DNA of 64,000 bases from JBEVJK01 sp963791325 (GCA_963791325.1 CAWBRU010000015.1:1-64000); one strand, 5' to 3'. Positions 18,483 through 26,409 are shown, counted from the first letter of the stretch. Numbers and translations are program-made. Notes: a model not told the origin generated them from the sequence alone.

Positions 18483-18846
18483 GAAGGAGAGGATGAAAAC
18501 GCCGGCGGCCCTGCTGATAGCGTTGAGCCCGACGCAAGCCCTGGCCTTCGATGCGGTTCGGGAAGTGCAGGAAAGGGCCGCTGCCTACGCTCTATGCCGG
18601 AGCCCAGATGTCGACGATGATGATACGACATGTGCGGCTCGCGACCAGCTCACGACGCCGCTGAAGAAGCATGGCTATTGCTTCAATCGGCACGAGTACG
18701 TGTGGGAGAAGTGCGACAAGTCTCGATGGGGGCGGGCCAGGCTTCAGGTTGAGGAAGGGTGCGGCCGAGTGAAATATTTTTCTCCAGCCCTAGCGTGCAC
18801 TTGCCTCGCGCCCGACGCTATGCGCAGAGCGCCTGCTCGGCGGTAG
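18475..18846 (+). CDS. Small secreted cysteine-containing protein
   Basis: From the ATG at 18493 the product opens with a Sec signal peptide, MKTPAALLIALSPTQALA, then FDAVREVQERAAAYALC. Starting at 18475 would add six charged residues. The mature part holds six or more cysteines (CRSPD, TTCAARD, HGYCFNRHE, WEKCDKS, EEGCGRV, LACTCLA), so disulfides are likely in the periplasm. The last 15 residues look unlike the rest and overlap a converging frame, so the true 3' end may have been altered. Function unknown. Confidence 0.5.
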   Translation: MVKKERMKTPAALLIALSPTQALAFDAVREVQERAAAYALCRSPDVDDDDTTCAARDQLTTPLKKHGYCFNRHEYVWEKCDKSRWGRARLQVEEGCGRVKYFSPALACTCLAPDAMRRAPARR

Positions 18847-19075
18847 CGAACAGCTGGTTCGCCGGAGCGAGGAACGGATACACCCTGCGGCCACGACCGC
18901 GGCGCATCATGTCGAGGCAGACCAGCACCTGGCCAGTGTCATCCTCGGTTGCCCTAACCTGGACCGAGGACAGGCGGCCCTCGTTCCGCCGGAGAACAGC
19001 CTGATCGCCCTTGCGCCAGCGCCTGTCGGACCGCTGGGAGCGTACTCGCGCCGACCAATTTTCAAAAGCAACCAT
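18818..19075 (-). CDS. Hypothetical basic protein with a possible KOW-like stretch
   Basis: An 85-residue product from an ATG at 19075. The segment RWRKGDQAVLRRNEGRLSSV then QVRATEDDTGQVLVCLDMM resembles a small beta-barrel of the KOW type seen at the end of NusG-like proteins, but similarity is weak. No clear ribosome site. It converges on the secreted protein gene and overlaps its end by 29 bases. Confidence 0.4.
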   Translation of the reverse strand: MVAFENWSARVRSQRSDRRWRKGDQAVLRRNEGRLSSVQVRATEDDTGQVLVCLDMMRRGRGRRVYPFLAPANQLFATAEQALCA

Positions 19076-19576
19076 GAAACGAAACACCCGATAATACTGA
19101 GACCCAGAGCAAAGCAAACGCCGTGCCATTCAATTGAGTGCCGGTTTGGTACACAATGGATCGACGGCGCCGGAGAACCAACATTGCGATGCGCGGTTGG
19201 CGAGTTGAGGCTGCCATGCCGTCAAGGGCGCTTACGTTGCCTTCAGGCTAGACCAGATCGCGCAGCCAAACGCTAATGTAGCCTCACCCGTTGCTGATAA
19301 CGAGGCTGGCATCCTACTATGAGCCTGCTTGGTCTCGAATTCGGTAAACGACATCACGCTGGTCGGGGCCGGTATCGCGGATCGGATCGATGAGCGCCTC
19401 GCTCGGCATCACTCTCGCAGCCTTCACAGATCCTCGAGCTCAACGCCGATCTCATCGGCGGTCCAGGCATTACCATCGAAAGCATCGAAGAAATAGCGAG
19501 GCATGCAAGCTGGGTCGGCGCTTGATCCGATCCCCATTCACTCGTGAGCCAAGATTGTTCCTAAGTCTCGTGGTCC

Positions 19577-19612
19577 GCGCGTCGGGGGTTCAAGCGTCCC
19601 CTGGGGCGCTCG
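19577..19612 (+). repeat. Dispersed repeat, partial copy C
   Basis: CGCGTCGGGGGTTCAAGCGT and the following CCCCTGGGGCG match the start of the copy at 25713-25778 with a few differences; the second half of the repeat is absent. Confidence 0.4.
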
Positions 19613-19750
19613 CAGGGCTCAAGCAAGTACCAGGCAACCCACAGTCTAGGACGGGAACGCGGTCAAGGTTGCGGGCGATAGACTAGGAGTTCGGTGTCCA
19701 CCACGCCCAGCCACAAATAGGATCGACTTTAGCGGATATATGGCCCCGGC

Positions 19751-19849
19751 GTGATGATTTCGAACTTTCCAGTGACTCAGGACCAAGGGCGCCTTGTTTT
19801 TGCACAGCCTGGGAAGCTGCCGGCCAAGCGGGACATTGAAATGTCCTAG
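19751..19849 (+). CDS. Possible tiny protein or gene remnant
   Basis: A 32-residue frame, ISNFPVTQDQGRLVFAQPG then KLPAKRDIEMS. Protein-like composition only; no ribosome site and no motif. Confidence 0.25.
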   Translation: MMISNFPVTQDQGRLVFAQPGKLPAKRDIEMS

Positions 19850-20014
19850 CAAACCTCGACGGAGGGATGCCGCTTCTGTGATCGGTGAGGTGACGAATTC
19901 GGTCGTGCCGGCCCGCGCCGTCCTTTAAGGTTCGGGACGTAGCGGGTCATGCGTTGGCCGCCCGCTCTTGAGAGACAACGATCGCGCTCCCGCCCTCCGC
20001 TAGGGAGCACGATC

Positions 20015-20356
20015 ATGATCCGACTCAGTCATGGCTATTTCACCCCCGTCCAACTCCGGTCCTTGACGCAGGTTTTGGATAACGTCATTGGAGACCAAGA
20101 GGTCACTGTCGAGGATAGGGAGCGCCTCGCCGAAGTCGTCATTGCTTTGGCTCAAAGAGGTGTGGCTTCCAATGCCGACTTGGGGCGAGAATTGTTCAAA
20201 ATGGTATCGAGCATGATGCTGTCATCCGGCAACTTTCTGAAGCCTCGGGTTCGCAAAGTGACGCCTGAACAATTTGCCGCGCTTCGAGCGCGGAACACTC
20301 CGGTCAATGAAATGGACTACAAACCACGCGAGGCGGAAGAGAATCCGTCCAGGTGA
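20015..20356 (+). CDS. Conserved-looking hypothetical protein
   Basis: A 113-residue soluble protein. The ATG at 20015 is chosen because AGGGAG lies eight bases upstream; the frame is open earlier but basic and proline-rich there. The product is helical: FTPVQLRSLTQVLDNVIGDQ, ERLAEVVIALAQRGVAS, LGRELFKMVSSMMLSSGNF, and a polar tail. No domain recognised. It is followed by a convergent XRE regulator gene. Confidence 0.6.
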   Translation: MIRLSHGYFTPVQLRSLTQVLDNVIGDQEVTVEDRERLAEVVIALAQRGVASNADLGRELFKMVSSMMLSSGNFLKPRVRKVTPEQFAALRARNTPVNEMDYKPREAEENPSR

Positions 20357-20422
20357 TGAGGGTTAGGAGATGTACTAGGCTTCGGCTTGTCCTGTAGCCG
20401 CTCAGAATAGAAATCGGACCCC

Positions 20423-20737
20423 TTACATCTCATTTTGGTCGATGATACCGGCCTCGCCCTCAGCGCTGTTGCGCGACTTGGACGCGTGTCCCTTTCTCAG
20501 CCTGACCCCTGGCCCGCCGCCGTTCTCGGGGATGAATTCGATCCCTGCGGATTCAAGCGCGCTCACCATCTTCCCCCATGTGTCGGCTCGCCCGCCGGAT
20601 TCTCGCCTGGAAGCTTCGAGCCGCTTGATGGTCGCCTCCGATACACCCGAACATTCAGCGAGGTCCGTTTGAGACCACGCCAGAAGCGCTCTAGCGGCCT
20701 TGATCTGCCTAACTAATACTTTTGGTATTGACTCCAT
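20423..20737 (-). CDS. XRE-family DNA-binding regulator
   Basis: A 104-residue protein with a helix-turn-helix at about residues 8-65: VRQIKAARALLAWSQTDLAE then CSGVSEATIKRLEASR. The C-terminal part (IEFIPENGGGPGVRLRK) matches the common small rhizobial and phage-like regulators of this type. It is divergent from a run of tiny genes. Two nearly identical palindromes, one inside its own first codons and one in the divergent spacer, are probable operators, so it likely represses itself and the opposite operon. The start at 20737 is set by the domain length; the ribosome site is weak. A decayed second copy of the C-terminal part is at 18112-18234. Confidence 0.85.
   Translation of the reverse strand: MESIPKVLVRQIKAARALLAWSQTDLAECSGVSEATIKRLEASRRESGGRADTWGKMVSALESAGIEFIPENGGGPGVRLRKGHASKSRNSAEGEAGIIDQNEM
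20715..20729. promoter_or_regulatory. Probable operator 1 of the XRE regulator
   Basis: AATACTTTTGGTATT is a 5-5-5 inverted repeat (AATAC/GTATT) lying over codons 3-8 of the regulator gene. It differs from operator 2 by only four bases, three of them in compensating or spacer positions. Confidence 0.6.
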
Positions 20738-20751
20738 GCCGATCCCAACCT

Positions 20752-20766
20752 GATACTTTTCGTATC
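20752..20766. promoter_or_regulatory. Probable operator 2 of the XRE regulator
   Basis: GATACTTTTCGTATC is a 5-5-5 inverted repeat (GATAC/GTATC) in the spacer between the regulator and the divergent tiny-gene operon, centred 37 bases from operator 1. Confidence 0.65.
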
Positions 20767-20794
20767 GATAGCCTTCCCTGAAGGAAATTACAAG

Positions 20795-21031
20795 ATGCCC
20801 AACACGACCGTTCCGGCAGCCGCCGAAGGCTTGCTTATTCTCAACGCCGTCGACCTCCTCGCAGACGCACGGCGGATAGTCGAGCTGATCATCATGGCTG
20901 CAGAAAGCCTTGAGCGCGAGCAGGCCAACCCTATCACGACCGTCGGCTGGATGGCGGTCGATAAGATGAAGGAGATCGCCGCGATGCTGCATCCGACGAG
21001 CAAAGACGACATGGGCGCAGGCATCGAGTGA
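20795..21031 (+). CDS. Small helical hypothetical protein, first gene of a tiny-gene operon
   Basis: A 78-residue product from an ATG with GAAGGAAAT upstream. It reads AAEGLLILNAVDLLADARR, IVELIIMAAESLEREQAN, TVGWMAVDKMKEIAAMLHP: mostly amphipathic helix, no membrane span. It is transcribed divergently from the XRE regulator and followed after four bases by another small gene. The layout recalls the early genes of prophages or plasmid modules, but no phage gene is recognisable. Function unknown. Confidence 0.6.
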   Translation: MPNTTVPAAAEGLLILNAVDLLADARRIVELIIMAAESLEREQANPITTVGWMAVDKMKEIAAMLHPTSKDDMGAGIE

Positions 21032-21035
21032 ACAC

Positions 21036-21232
21036 ATGGAAGCCGTGCTCGCAATCCCATTCGCTATCGGCGCGTTTGCCCTGCTGTTCATTCTGGCCCG
21101 CGCAATCGTCGGCCTAGGCCTGCTCTGACCTGGTGGCCGATCCGGCGACCCGTCCTGGCCATCATCAATGAGGAAGTCGCCCGCTCCAGAGCCTCTGATA
21201 TCCGCCTGACGGTTGACGACCTGAGGGGATGA
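21036..21232 (+). pseudogene. Small membrane protein, apparently with a -1 frameshift
   Basis: The ATG at 21036 gives MEAVLAIPFAIGAFALLF then ILARAIVGLGLL and a TGA at 21126. In the -1 frame, sequence continues at once as TWWPIRRPVLAIINEEVARS then DIRLTVDDLRG, with its TGA overlapping the next gene's ATG (ATGA). That second frame has no start codon of its own, so the two parts most likely form one 64-residue single-span protein. The break is at CTCTGACC; a lost C or a genuine -1 frameshift would both explain it. Confidence 0.5.
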
Positions 21233-21453
21233 TCGTGGCCAGGAAATCCGAACCGCTCCCAACCGCCTTCGTGGACGGGCTGCTTGCGCCCCGCTTCGTT
21301 GCGGATGGCGCTGGTGCATATGCGGTAAAGCTCAACGGCGATGTTGTTGAAGCGATCCTGGTAGCTGGCAAAGTCCGGCTGCATGTGTTGGCCAAGAAGG
21401 ACGGCAGGGCAGCACGCATACGCCGGCTTGCCGTGCAAGGTGCCCCGCAATGA
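21229..21453 (+). CDS. Small hypothetical protein in the tiny-gene operon
   Basis: A 74-residue product, starting at an ATG that overlaps the preceding stop (ATGA) with GAGGGG just before it. VARKSEPLPTAFVDGLLAPR then FVADGAGAYAVKLNGDVVEA and LVAGKVRLHVLAKKDGR suggest a small beta-rich fold. Its stop again overlaps the next start. Unrecognised. Confidence 0.55.
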   Translation: MIVARKSEPLPTAFVDGLLAPRFVADGAGAYAVKLNGDVVEAILVAGKVRLHVLAKKDGRAARIRRLAVQGAPQ

Positions 21454-21572
21454 ACGAAGAAGAGCTCGTCTACGGAGTGGGGTCAGGCTACACCAGCGGT
21501 GCGGTCAACAGCGGCGCGCGGCTCGCCCCAGCGGACAACAGCTTGCACGGCACTGGATTGTCGGCGGTGTAG
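21450..21572 (+). CDS. Tiny protein at the end of the operon
   Basis: A 40-residue frame starting at an ATGA overlap with the gene before it: MNEEELVYGVGSGYTSGAVN then SGARLAPADNS. Acidic start, Gly/Ser-rich middle. Listed because of the overlap pattern shared by the whole operon. Confidence 0.4.
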   Translation: MNEEELVYGVGSGYTSGAVNSGARLAPADNSLHGTGLSAV

Positions 21573-21758
21573 CTTCGTTGGCAGACGACGTTCATCGGCA
21601 ACCTCCAATGATTTTTCAGAAAAGCACCGGAACGGTTGCGAGCCGGCTAAGTTGATGAAACGTCGAGGACTCGAGACCTCGGTCGAGCCGGGGACATGGT
21701 AGAGGCTCCAGCAAGATCCCCTGTAGTGTCTCCGGCTGCGAACCACGGAGCCATTATA

Positions 21759-21920
21759 ATGATGCCCGCCATTCCTCCGAACGTTGCTCCCGATGAGCTG
21801 CCGAAATTTTTGTGCCGCAAATGTGTCGGAACCGACCCGGTTGAAGTCGAACCGTTGGAGGACTCTGCCTGTCGTCATTGCGGTGCGATCGTCACCAAGG
21901 GCTGGTTGAACCCGGACTAG
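21759..21920 (+). CDS. Small zinc-ribbon protein
   Basis: From ATG 21759 (or the next codon) about 53 residues: MMPAIPPNVAPDELPKFLC, with CRKC and, some 19 residues later, CRHC, then GAIVTKGWLNPD. Two CxxC knuckles make a zinc ribbon likely. CGGAG lies upstream. The longer frame from 21696 is basic and unlike the rest. Similar in plan to the protein at 1978-2178, but not the same family. Confidence 0.5.
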   Translation: MMPAIPPNVAPDELPKFLCRKCVGTDPVEVEPLEDSACRHCGAIVTKGWLNPD

Positions 21921-22189
21921 TCAGGAATGTTCTGAACAATTTGTTCCTACCGCAGGGGATCACGGGAGACCGATTGCGAGCGGGCCAGTTCTGAGGTGAC
22001 GGGTTAGTGACATCGCCGGGCTCCTGAGGTTATGGTCACCCCAGGTAAGGTCGCCCTCGACCAAAGAAAACCCACATTCTCAGGAGCAATTTGCGTTCAC
22101 GGTCGGTGTATGCCTCTGCCAAGAGAGGGGCAAGCCGGCTGTGAAGGCCGGGAGCTGTGCAAGCCGTATCTGCTCCCTGGCTCCTTGAA

Positions 22190-23095
22190 CTACAGCCTGC
22201 GCCGGCTCGGAATGACACCGTCAGCGTAGATCGGATGCACAACCCCGGAACGGCCGCCGAACCAGCTGGCAATCGCACCAAGCACCAAGGCGATAAACGC
22301 TGAGATCGCACCCGTTGATGCTGCTTTGGCAGTCGCCCTTGCTGCATCCGTTGCTTGCTGCTTAGCCGCGGCTAAGGTGTCCCGATATTGCTTCTCGATG
22401 GCCGCCACCTGCTGAGTTGCCTGGTCGACCGGGATTTTGCGCGCCTGAGCCAGCGCTTCGGCCGCCTGCTCGCGAGCCGGTCCAGCCTCTGCCTCGGAAC
22501 TCGTCATCAGCTTGCGAACGGCATTGACGGCCGAGGCATTTAGCGCCTCAGGATCGGTTCCGGTGGCGCGAACTTGAGCCTCGATCGTGTCCAACGGGTT
22601 TGCTTTGGCAACGATCGGCGCTGCAGCGCTGGCGACGGTTTGGCCCACTCCGCCAACAGCACTAGCTACACCCGAGAACACGCCCCCAACCAACGCGCCA
22701 ACCGTGCTGGTCAGAAACCAGAGCACCAACAAGGTGGTGAGTGCCCATGTAGTCAGGCCATGCAGTGCGCCGGTAGTGGCAACGGTCTTCCCCGATAGCC
22801 GGGCTGCTATGTAGCCGCCCACGAAGGCAGCAATAATCCCGCTCAGCATGTACCAGACGCCCGCTGCAATCGAGAAGGTCGAAGCGGCAGGGTTGTCGCT
22901 AGTGCCGGGATCAAGCGTGGCAATGCCAATGCCAGCTCCGAGCATGGTGAGCAGAACTTGGATAACCAGGGCAACAACGACGCCAGCTAGGATAGCGCCC
23001 CAGCTTACGCGGTTCTGAAGGATCGAGCGGACCTCCTCGACCGGAGGCGGCGGCGCCAAAGTATCCTCGAAAGTGACTACGGTTGGGTCGGTCAT
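22190..23095 (-). CDS. PhnA-like multi-span membrane protein
   Basis: About 301 residues from the ATG at 23095, chosen for its GGAGG eight bases upstream. After an acidic, proline-rich N-terminus come four membrane helices: VSWGAILAGVVVALVIQVLL, TFSIAAGVWYMLSGIIAAFV, LTTWALTTLLVLWFLTSTVG and, near the C-terminus, TGAISAFIALVLGAIASWFG. Between the third and fourth lies a long Ala-rich amphipathic segment (about 160-270) with EAEAGPAREQAAEALAQARK. Proteins of this plan are annotated PhnA-like in Bradyrhizobium and relatives, without a proven function. The Ala-rich segment may form a periplasmic coiled coil. Confidence 0.8.
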   Translation of the reverse strand: MTDPTVVTFEDTLAPPPPVEEVRSILQNRVSWGAILAGVVVALVIQVLLTMLGAGIGIATLDPGTSDNPAASTFSIAAGVWYMLSGIIAAFVGGYIAARLSGKTVATTGALHGLTTWALTTLLVLWFLTSTVGALVGGVFSGVASAVGGVGQTVASAAAPIVAKANPLDTIEAQVRATGTDPEALNASAVNAVRKLMTSSEAEAGPAREQAAEALAQARKIPVDQATQQVAAIEKQYRDTLAAAKQQATDAARATAKAASTGAISAFIALVLGAIASWFGGRSGVVHPIYADGVIPSRRRL

Positions 23096-23110
23096 GCCAA
23101 GGTCCTCCAT

Positions 23111-23519
23111 GGAAAAAGGCCAGGAGCAGTCTGAGGGAAGGCTCCCGGCCGCTCGCAGCCATAGGAATGCCTACTTCCCAGAAGGCAATGACTGTCAAGC
23201 ACGCTCTAACCAGCTCGGCCCACTACTGTTCCGGTAGCGGCAGTTCGAAAGCCGATGATGTCCCCATAGGGTCATCAGATGTCGTAGCCATTGAGGCGGA
23301 CAGTCACCCGCTTCCGGCCAGGCTCCCCCATCGTGGGCCAGGGAGACCGTTCCGGTTCGCCCCACCGACCTCGTGTCCGCAGGCGTGTGTTCAAATCCCG
23401 TCACCGCGCTCCTGCGAGGCTCCACTGCCGGGGTCAGTTTTCTGATATATCGCGGGAGCCGATTGGATTATAATTCTGAAAGCGCCTAAAACCTGGACAG
23501 CTTGGAAGTGGAGTTTTCA
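23111..23519. other. Spacer with one gene fragment
   Basis: Holds the fragment at 23275-23356. The sequence near 23384-23425 contains TGTTCAAATCCCGTC, which recalls a tRNA T-arm, but no cloverleaf can be drawn. Confidence 0.35.
23275..23356 (-). pseudogene. Fragment related to the hypothetical protein at 10134-10377
   Basis: The minus strand gives TGTVSLAHDGG and, in the next frame, VTVRLNGYDI before a stop, matching TGTI.SLAHDEE and VTVRLEGYDI of the other copy. Both ends are missing. Confidence 0.45.
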
Positions 23520-23876
23520 ATGCAGGTACCAGCATCGGTAAAGCCCGCAATATGGGGCGTAATCGGCGGCGCGATCGCTGCAATAATAATCGGCTTCGTC
23601 TGGGGAGGCTGGGTCACGGGAGGAACAGCCGGAAAGATGGCGTCTGCCAGCGCCCAGGATGCTACAATCCTGGCGCTTGCGCCACTCTGTGTTGCAAAGG
23701 GGGAGCAGCAACCGGAACAGGTTGTTCTCCTAAAGAAAGAGAGCTCCTGGAACCGTGGCGACTTTGTCACCAAGGCCGGCTGGGTCGCTAATGTTAACGA
23801 AAAATATCGATCTGCCGTCGCAAGCGCGTGCGCAACGGCACTCGCGGAAGCCGTGGATGCGAAGCCTGCAGGCTGA
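23520..23876 (+). CDS. Small membrane-anchored hypothetical protein
   Basis: A 118-residue product from the ATG at 23520. One membrane helix near the N-terminus (AIWGVIGGAIAAIIIGFVWG), then a periplasmic part with two cysteines (LAPLCVAKGEQQP and AVASACATALAEA) and a middle helix LKKESSWNRGDFVTKAGWVA. The type is frequent in Rhizobiales genomes as a conserved hypothetical. Starting six codons earlier is possible but less likely. Monocistronic. Confidence 0.7.
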   Translation: MQVPASVKPAIWGVIGGAIAAIIIGFVWGGWVTGGTAGKMASASAQDATILALAPLCVAKGEQQPEQVVLLKKESSWNRGDFVTKAGWVANVNEKYRSAVASACATALAEAVDAKPAG

Positions 23877-23890
23877 TGGCATCGCGGGGG

Positions 23891-24202
23891 CTAAAAATGG
23901 AAGACGTTGCCCGGGAAGCCATGACTTCCCCCAGACACGCTCGATTCACGGAGGGCGTTCAAGAGGTCCCTTTCGCCGACGGAAGGTTGCTCTGGTACAA
24001 GGCTTGAGAGTAGTTCCCGGAGCGCCCGGTTCTGAGGGGTGTTCTCTTCCCGAGAGAGGAAAGCACCCAGGTCTATATCGCGGGCACGCCCTCCAGATGC
24101 TGCGTTTGGTTGGTGTCTCACTAAGACGAGATCTCCGTCACACAGGAGCAGCCACTCATCGCCATTTTCGCTGCTGTAAAATACTGAATTCCCGTAGCCC
24201 AT
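23891..24202 (-). CDS. Hypothetical soluble protein
   Basis: About 103 residues. AGGAGGTG is followed by three ATG codons in a row; the third (24202) has the best spacing. The N-terminal part MGYGNSVFYSSENGDEWLL then LLCDGDLVLVRHQPN forms a likely beta hairpin, followed by an amphipathic stretch IDLGAFLSREENTPQNRALR. No family recognised. Confidence 0.6.
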   Translation of the reverse strand: MGYGNSVFYSSENGDEWLLLCDGDLVLVRHQPNAASGGRARDIDLGAFLSREENTPQNRALRELLSSLVPEQPSVGERDLLNALRESSVSGGSHGFPGNVFHF

Positions 24203-24343
24203 CATCACCTCCTATCAGCGGCGCAGAGCCGCCTCTCCTTCAAGCGCGACAGCGATTTAGGTGGCCGCCCAATATTCAGAGCGAACCAGCAGATTGGGAA
24301 TTTCGTTTCTCGGACATCTTGTTTGGAATCCGTTCGAGATATC

Positions 24344-24646
24344 TTAAGCCAGCTCGGAGAAAAAGTCACAAATGAGGTCCGCAACTTTGACGGCTTCCGA
24401 ATCGCTCATATGCGCAGCCGTCTCAACAGCAACCCTTTCAATGTCATCTTGATCGACGGCGAGGAGGTCCAAAATCCGGGCAAACTTGATCTTCAGCTCG
24501 GGATCACCGTCAAACTCATCCATGGTAACGAGCAGAATGCTCTCGTTGGCATTCATCAACCGCGTTTGAATGCTGTCACTTGACGCCGCGAGCGCTCGTA
24601 TCGCTGCAAAAAATTGGATGCGAGCATTCTCATATTTGTCGTGCAT
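24344..24646 (-). CDS. Hypothetical helical protein
   Basis: A 100-residue product from an ATG at 24646 with a weak TAAGG ribosome site. All-helical and acidic: YENARIQFFAAIRALAASSD, SILLVTMDEFDGDPELKIKF, ARILDLLAVDQDDIERVAVE. No motif. The two minus-strand genes here (this one and 23891-24202) are separated by about 140 bases and need not be one operon. Confidence 0.55.
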   Translation of the reverse strand: MHDKYENARIQFFAAIRALAASSDSIQTRLMNANESILLVTMDEFDGDPELKIKFARILDLLAVDQDDIERVAVETAAHMSDSEAVKVADLICDFFSELA

Positions 24647-25616
24647 CCTTAGTTACTCGTTTGTTGCCGGACACAGGCTCTGGACGGGAGATTCGAACGG
24701 AGATGTAGGCTGACGACGTGGCGGGAACATGGCCAGACGTTCAGGACCCAGCCTCTCTCGTTGTTGCTGATCGCTCTCATATAGGCCCTGAGCCGGTCTA
24801 TCTCGCCGCGCACTATCCAGAACCTGCCTGGTCAGCAGCACTACGTGCTGATCCTGATCGGGGTGATGGGAACAGCCACGATGACACCGCCAGCATCTGC
24901 GGCTGCGCGTTGGGGACCGTGAAAGAGCCGCCTCAACCGGGCACGTCAAAGATCCTCGAAGATCTCGGCGAGAGCTCGCGGCGGTCGCCAATTGAGGCTT
25001 CGATGGAGCTCTGCCTCGGTGCGGGCTCCGCCCAAAGCCCTCGGGAGCGGTGACAATCAGTTCGGATTGCAGCCGCAGCGCTGTTCGACCAGAGCATCAT
25101 GCAGCCTGATGGCCAGCCAACCGGCGTTCTGGCACTTTTCCGCACTCGACTGGATCGAACAAGGAGCGATGTCGTCCCTGCGGGATCGGTGTCGAACTCG
25201 ACCGACACCAGCCCACCTCGCATCGGAATCTCAAACGGCCGCCTACGAAACGGAGACCCTAGATATTGGGCGCGCCACATCACCGAGCGCTCGTGGGATC
25301 GCGTCCCGGCCGGCGCAAAGCCCTCCATGCCCATGGCCGACAAGGGCGTAGAGTTGTGCAGCCGGGCACCAAGGGCGGGTGCGTTTTCTGAAGGGTCAGG
25401 GCGAGTTGCGTCATGCGACCCTGCAGGACTTACGCGAGGACTGAGCTAGACCCTTTGATCTAGCTCGAATTGAAACCGGAACTTGGGCCTGCAGATCCCG
25501 TTCGGGCTGCGCCGGCCCAGTTACCGGCAAGCAACCTAAAAGCCCACCCCAGTGAGCATGGTTGCGTTCGGAAGCGTCGATCCCAATCCCTCAGACGCTT
25601 CCGCTCATTGCCCCGG
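24647..25616. other. Gene-poor stretch with one sigma-factor fragment
   Basis: Apart from the fragment at 24824-24978 no frame gives a recognisable product. The minus strand at about 24750-24830 reads EIDRLRAYMRAISNNERG, which I could not place. Confidence 0.35.
24824..24978 (+). pseudogene. Fragment of an ECF sigma factor (region 4)
   Basis: LPGQQHYVLILIGVMG then, after a one-base shift, DTASICGCALGTVKEPPQPG and SKILEDLGES. This follows region sigma-4 of ECF factors (pattern LP..QR..LILIGV.G.SY.E.A.ICGC..GTVKSR..RAR..L). The DNA-contacting helix is altered (KEPPQPG in place of KSRxxRAR), so it is non-functional. Confidence 0.5.
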
Positions 25617-25853
25617 TTAGATGATGGGGCCGATGAGAAGCAGCAGAGCTCCCAAGACGATCAACGCGAGACCCGGCCAATGGGTAGAAATGCCGAGAAA
25701 TCGCGTGCCTCGCGTCGCTGGTTCGAGCGTCCCCTGGGGCGGTATTGAGCCTTCGCGTCTGGTGCCACTGAGGCGGCCGAGATTCAGCGTCTTATAGAAG
25801 GTTATCAACAGGCCGGTGATCACAAGGGATGCGCCGAGCAGAACGAGCACCAT
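25617..25853 (-). CDS. Small two-span membrane protein with a repeat inserted in frame
   Basis: A 78-residue product: first helix MVLVLLGASLVITGLLITFY, last helix WPGLALIVLGALLLLIGPII, and between them a polar segment (about residues 26-50: LGRLSGTRREGSIPPQG and TLEPATRG). That segment is coded by the dispersed repeat also found at 17350-17412. Without the insert the protein would be a compact hairpin of about 50 residues. The frame stays open through the repeat. No motif of a known family. Confidence 0.5.
   Translation of the reverse strand: MVLVLLGASLVITGLLITFYKTLNLGRLSGTRREGSIPPQGTLEPATRGTRFLGISTHWPGLALIVLGALLLLIGPII
25713..25778 (+). repeat. Dispersed repeat, copy A (inside a coding sequence)
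   Basis: Contains GGTTCGAGCGTCCCCTGGGG and GGTATTGAGCCTTCGC. Matches 17350-17412 along its whole length and 19577-19612 over its first half. On the minus strand it is translated as part of the membrane protein at 25617-25853. Confidence 0.5.
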
Positions 25854-26027
25854 CTTTGCCTCCCGCTAATAGCAGAAGCGCCCTCCGTGACGTCACATCT
25901 AGGGCGGACGCCGTCTTTTCACAGGCCAAACCGGAGTTCTCCGTCCGGGATAGCCAAGAGCACGACTCTCATCGAGAGAGAGCTTGTTCCTGATCTGTTC
26001 TGGTAGTAGCCTGTCTGAATGCTCTAA

Positions 26028-26273
26028 TCTCTAGACGCTTTTCCGTTCAAAATTGAAGTTTGGTCTTTCGACGATGATCACGTCGACGAGCGGCTTGCCG
26101 TAGCCAAGAACTCAACCGTAGCCAAAGCGGCATATGAAGCCGCAGTAAAGGAGCGGCCAGACAGGATCGTGCGGCTCCGAAACAAGGCTCACGTTCTCGA
26201 AGAGCCCCTCCCAGGTAGCCAGCCCTACCCACGTTGGCGGGATCAACTGAGCGCCGCCCGCAGGTTCGGCTAA
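26028..26273 (+). CDS. Hypothetical protein, start not visible
   Basis: After a stop at 26025 the frame reads FKIEVWSFDDDHVDERLAVA, KAAYEAAVKERPDRIVRLRN, KAHVLEEPLPGS and a final YPRWRDQLSAARRFG. Composition is clearly protein-like and it ends ten bases before the next ATG, as in an operon. No ATG, GTG or TTG occurs in frame near its beginning, so it is either N-terminally truncated or begins at a rare codon such as ATT. Confidence 0.45.
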   Translation, partial: SLDAFPFKIEVWSFDDDHVDERLAVAKNSTVAKAAYEAAVKERPDRIVRLRNKAHVLEEPLPGSQPYPRWRDQLSAARRFG

Positions 26274-26283
26274 GAGGACAAAA

Positions 26284-26405
26284 ATGACCCAACATCAGAT
26301 CGAGCCGGGAATTGGCGAGCGCAAGCCATCAATCAGCCGCAGGCACGTACTGGCTGGCTTGGCTGTAGCGTCATCTGCAGCTTCACTCGAAGCTGCCAAT
26401 GCCGT
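26284..26405 (+). pseudogene. N-terminus of a Tat- or Sec-exported protein, cut off by an IS remnant
   Basis: From an ATG with GAGGAC upstream: GIGERKPSISRRHVLAGLAV then ASSAASLEAANAV. The RRHVLAG box followed by a hydrophobic stretch is a twin-arginine-like signal. From about 26405 the frame is only the antisense of a transposase gene, so the mature protein is lost. Confidence 0.5.
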
Positions 26406-26409
26406 TTAT

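Larger units (their letters stand above)
19076..20014. other. Gene-poor stretch
   Basis: Contains one repeat copy (19577-19612) and one tiny frame (19751-19849), described separately. A frame near 19433-19526 reads LELNADLIGGPGITIESIEE but has no start. Otherwise nothing recognised. Confidence 0.4.

Noticed and set aside
23384..23425. tRNA-like T-arm sequence
   Set aside because: TGTTCAAATCCCGTC is suggestive, but no acceptor, D or anticodon stems can be folded around it.
24750..24830. Minus-strand EIDRLRAYMRAISNNERG as an inverted half of the sigma-factor gene
   Set aside because: It does not match sigma-factor regions convincingly, so no inversion is claimed there.
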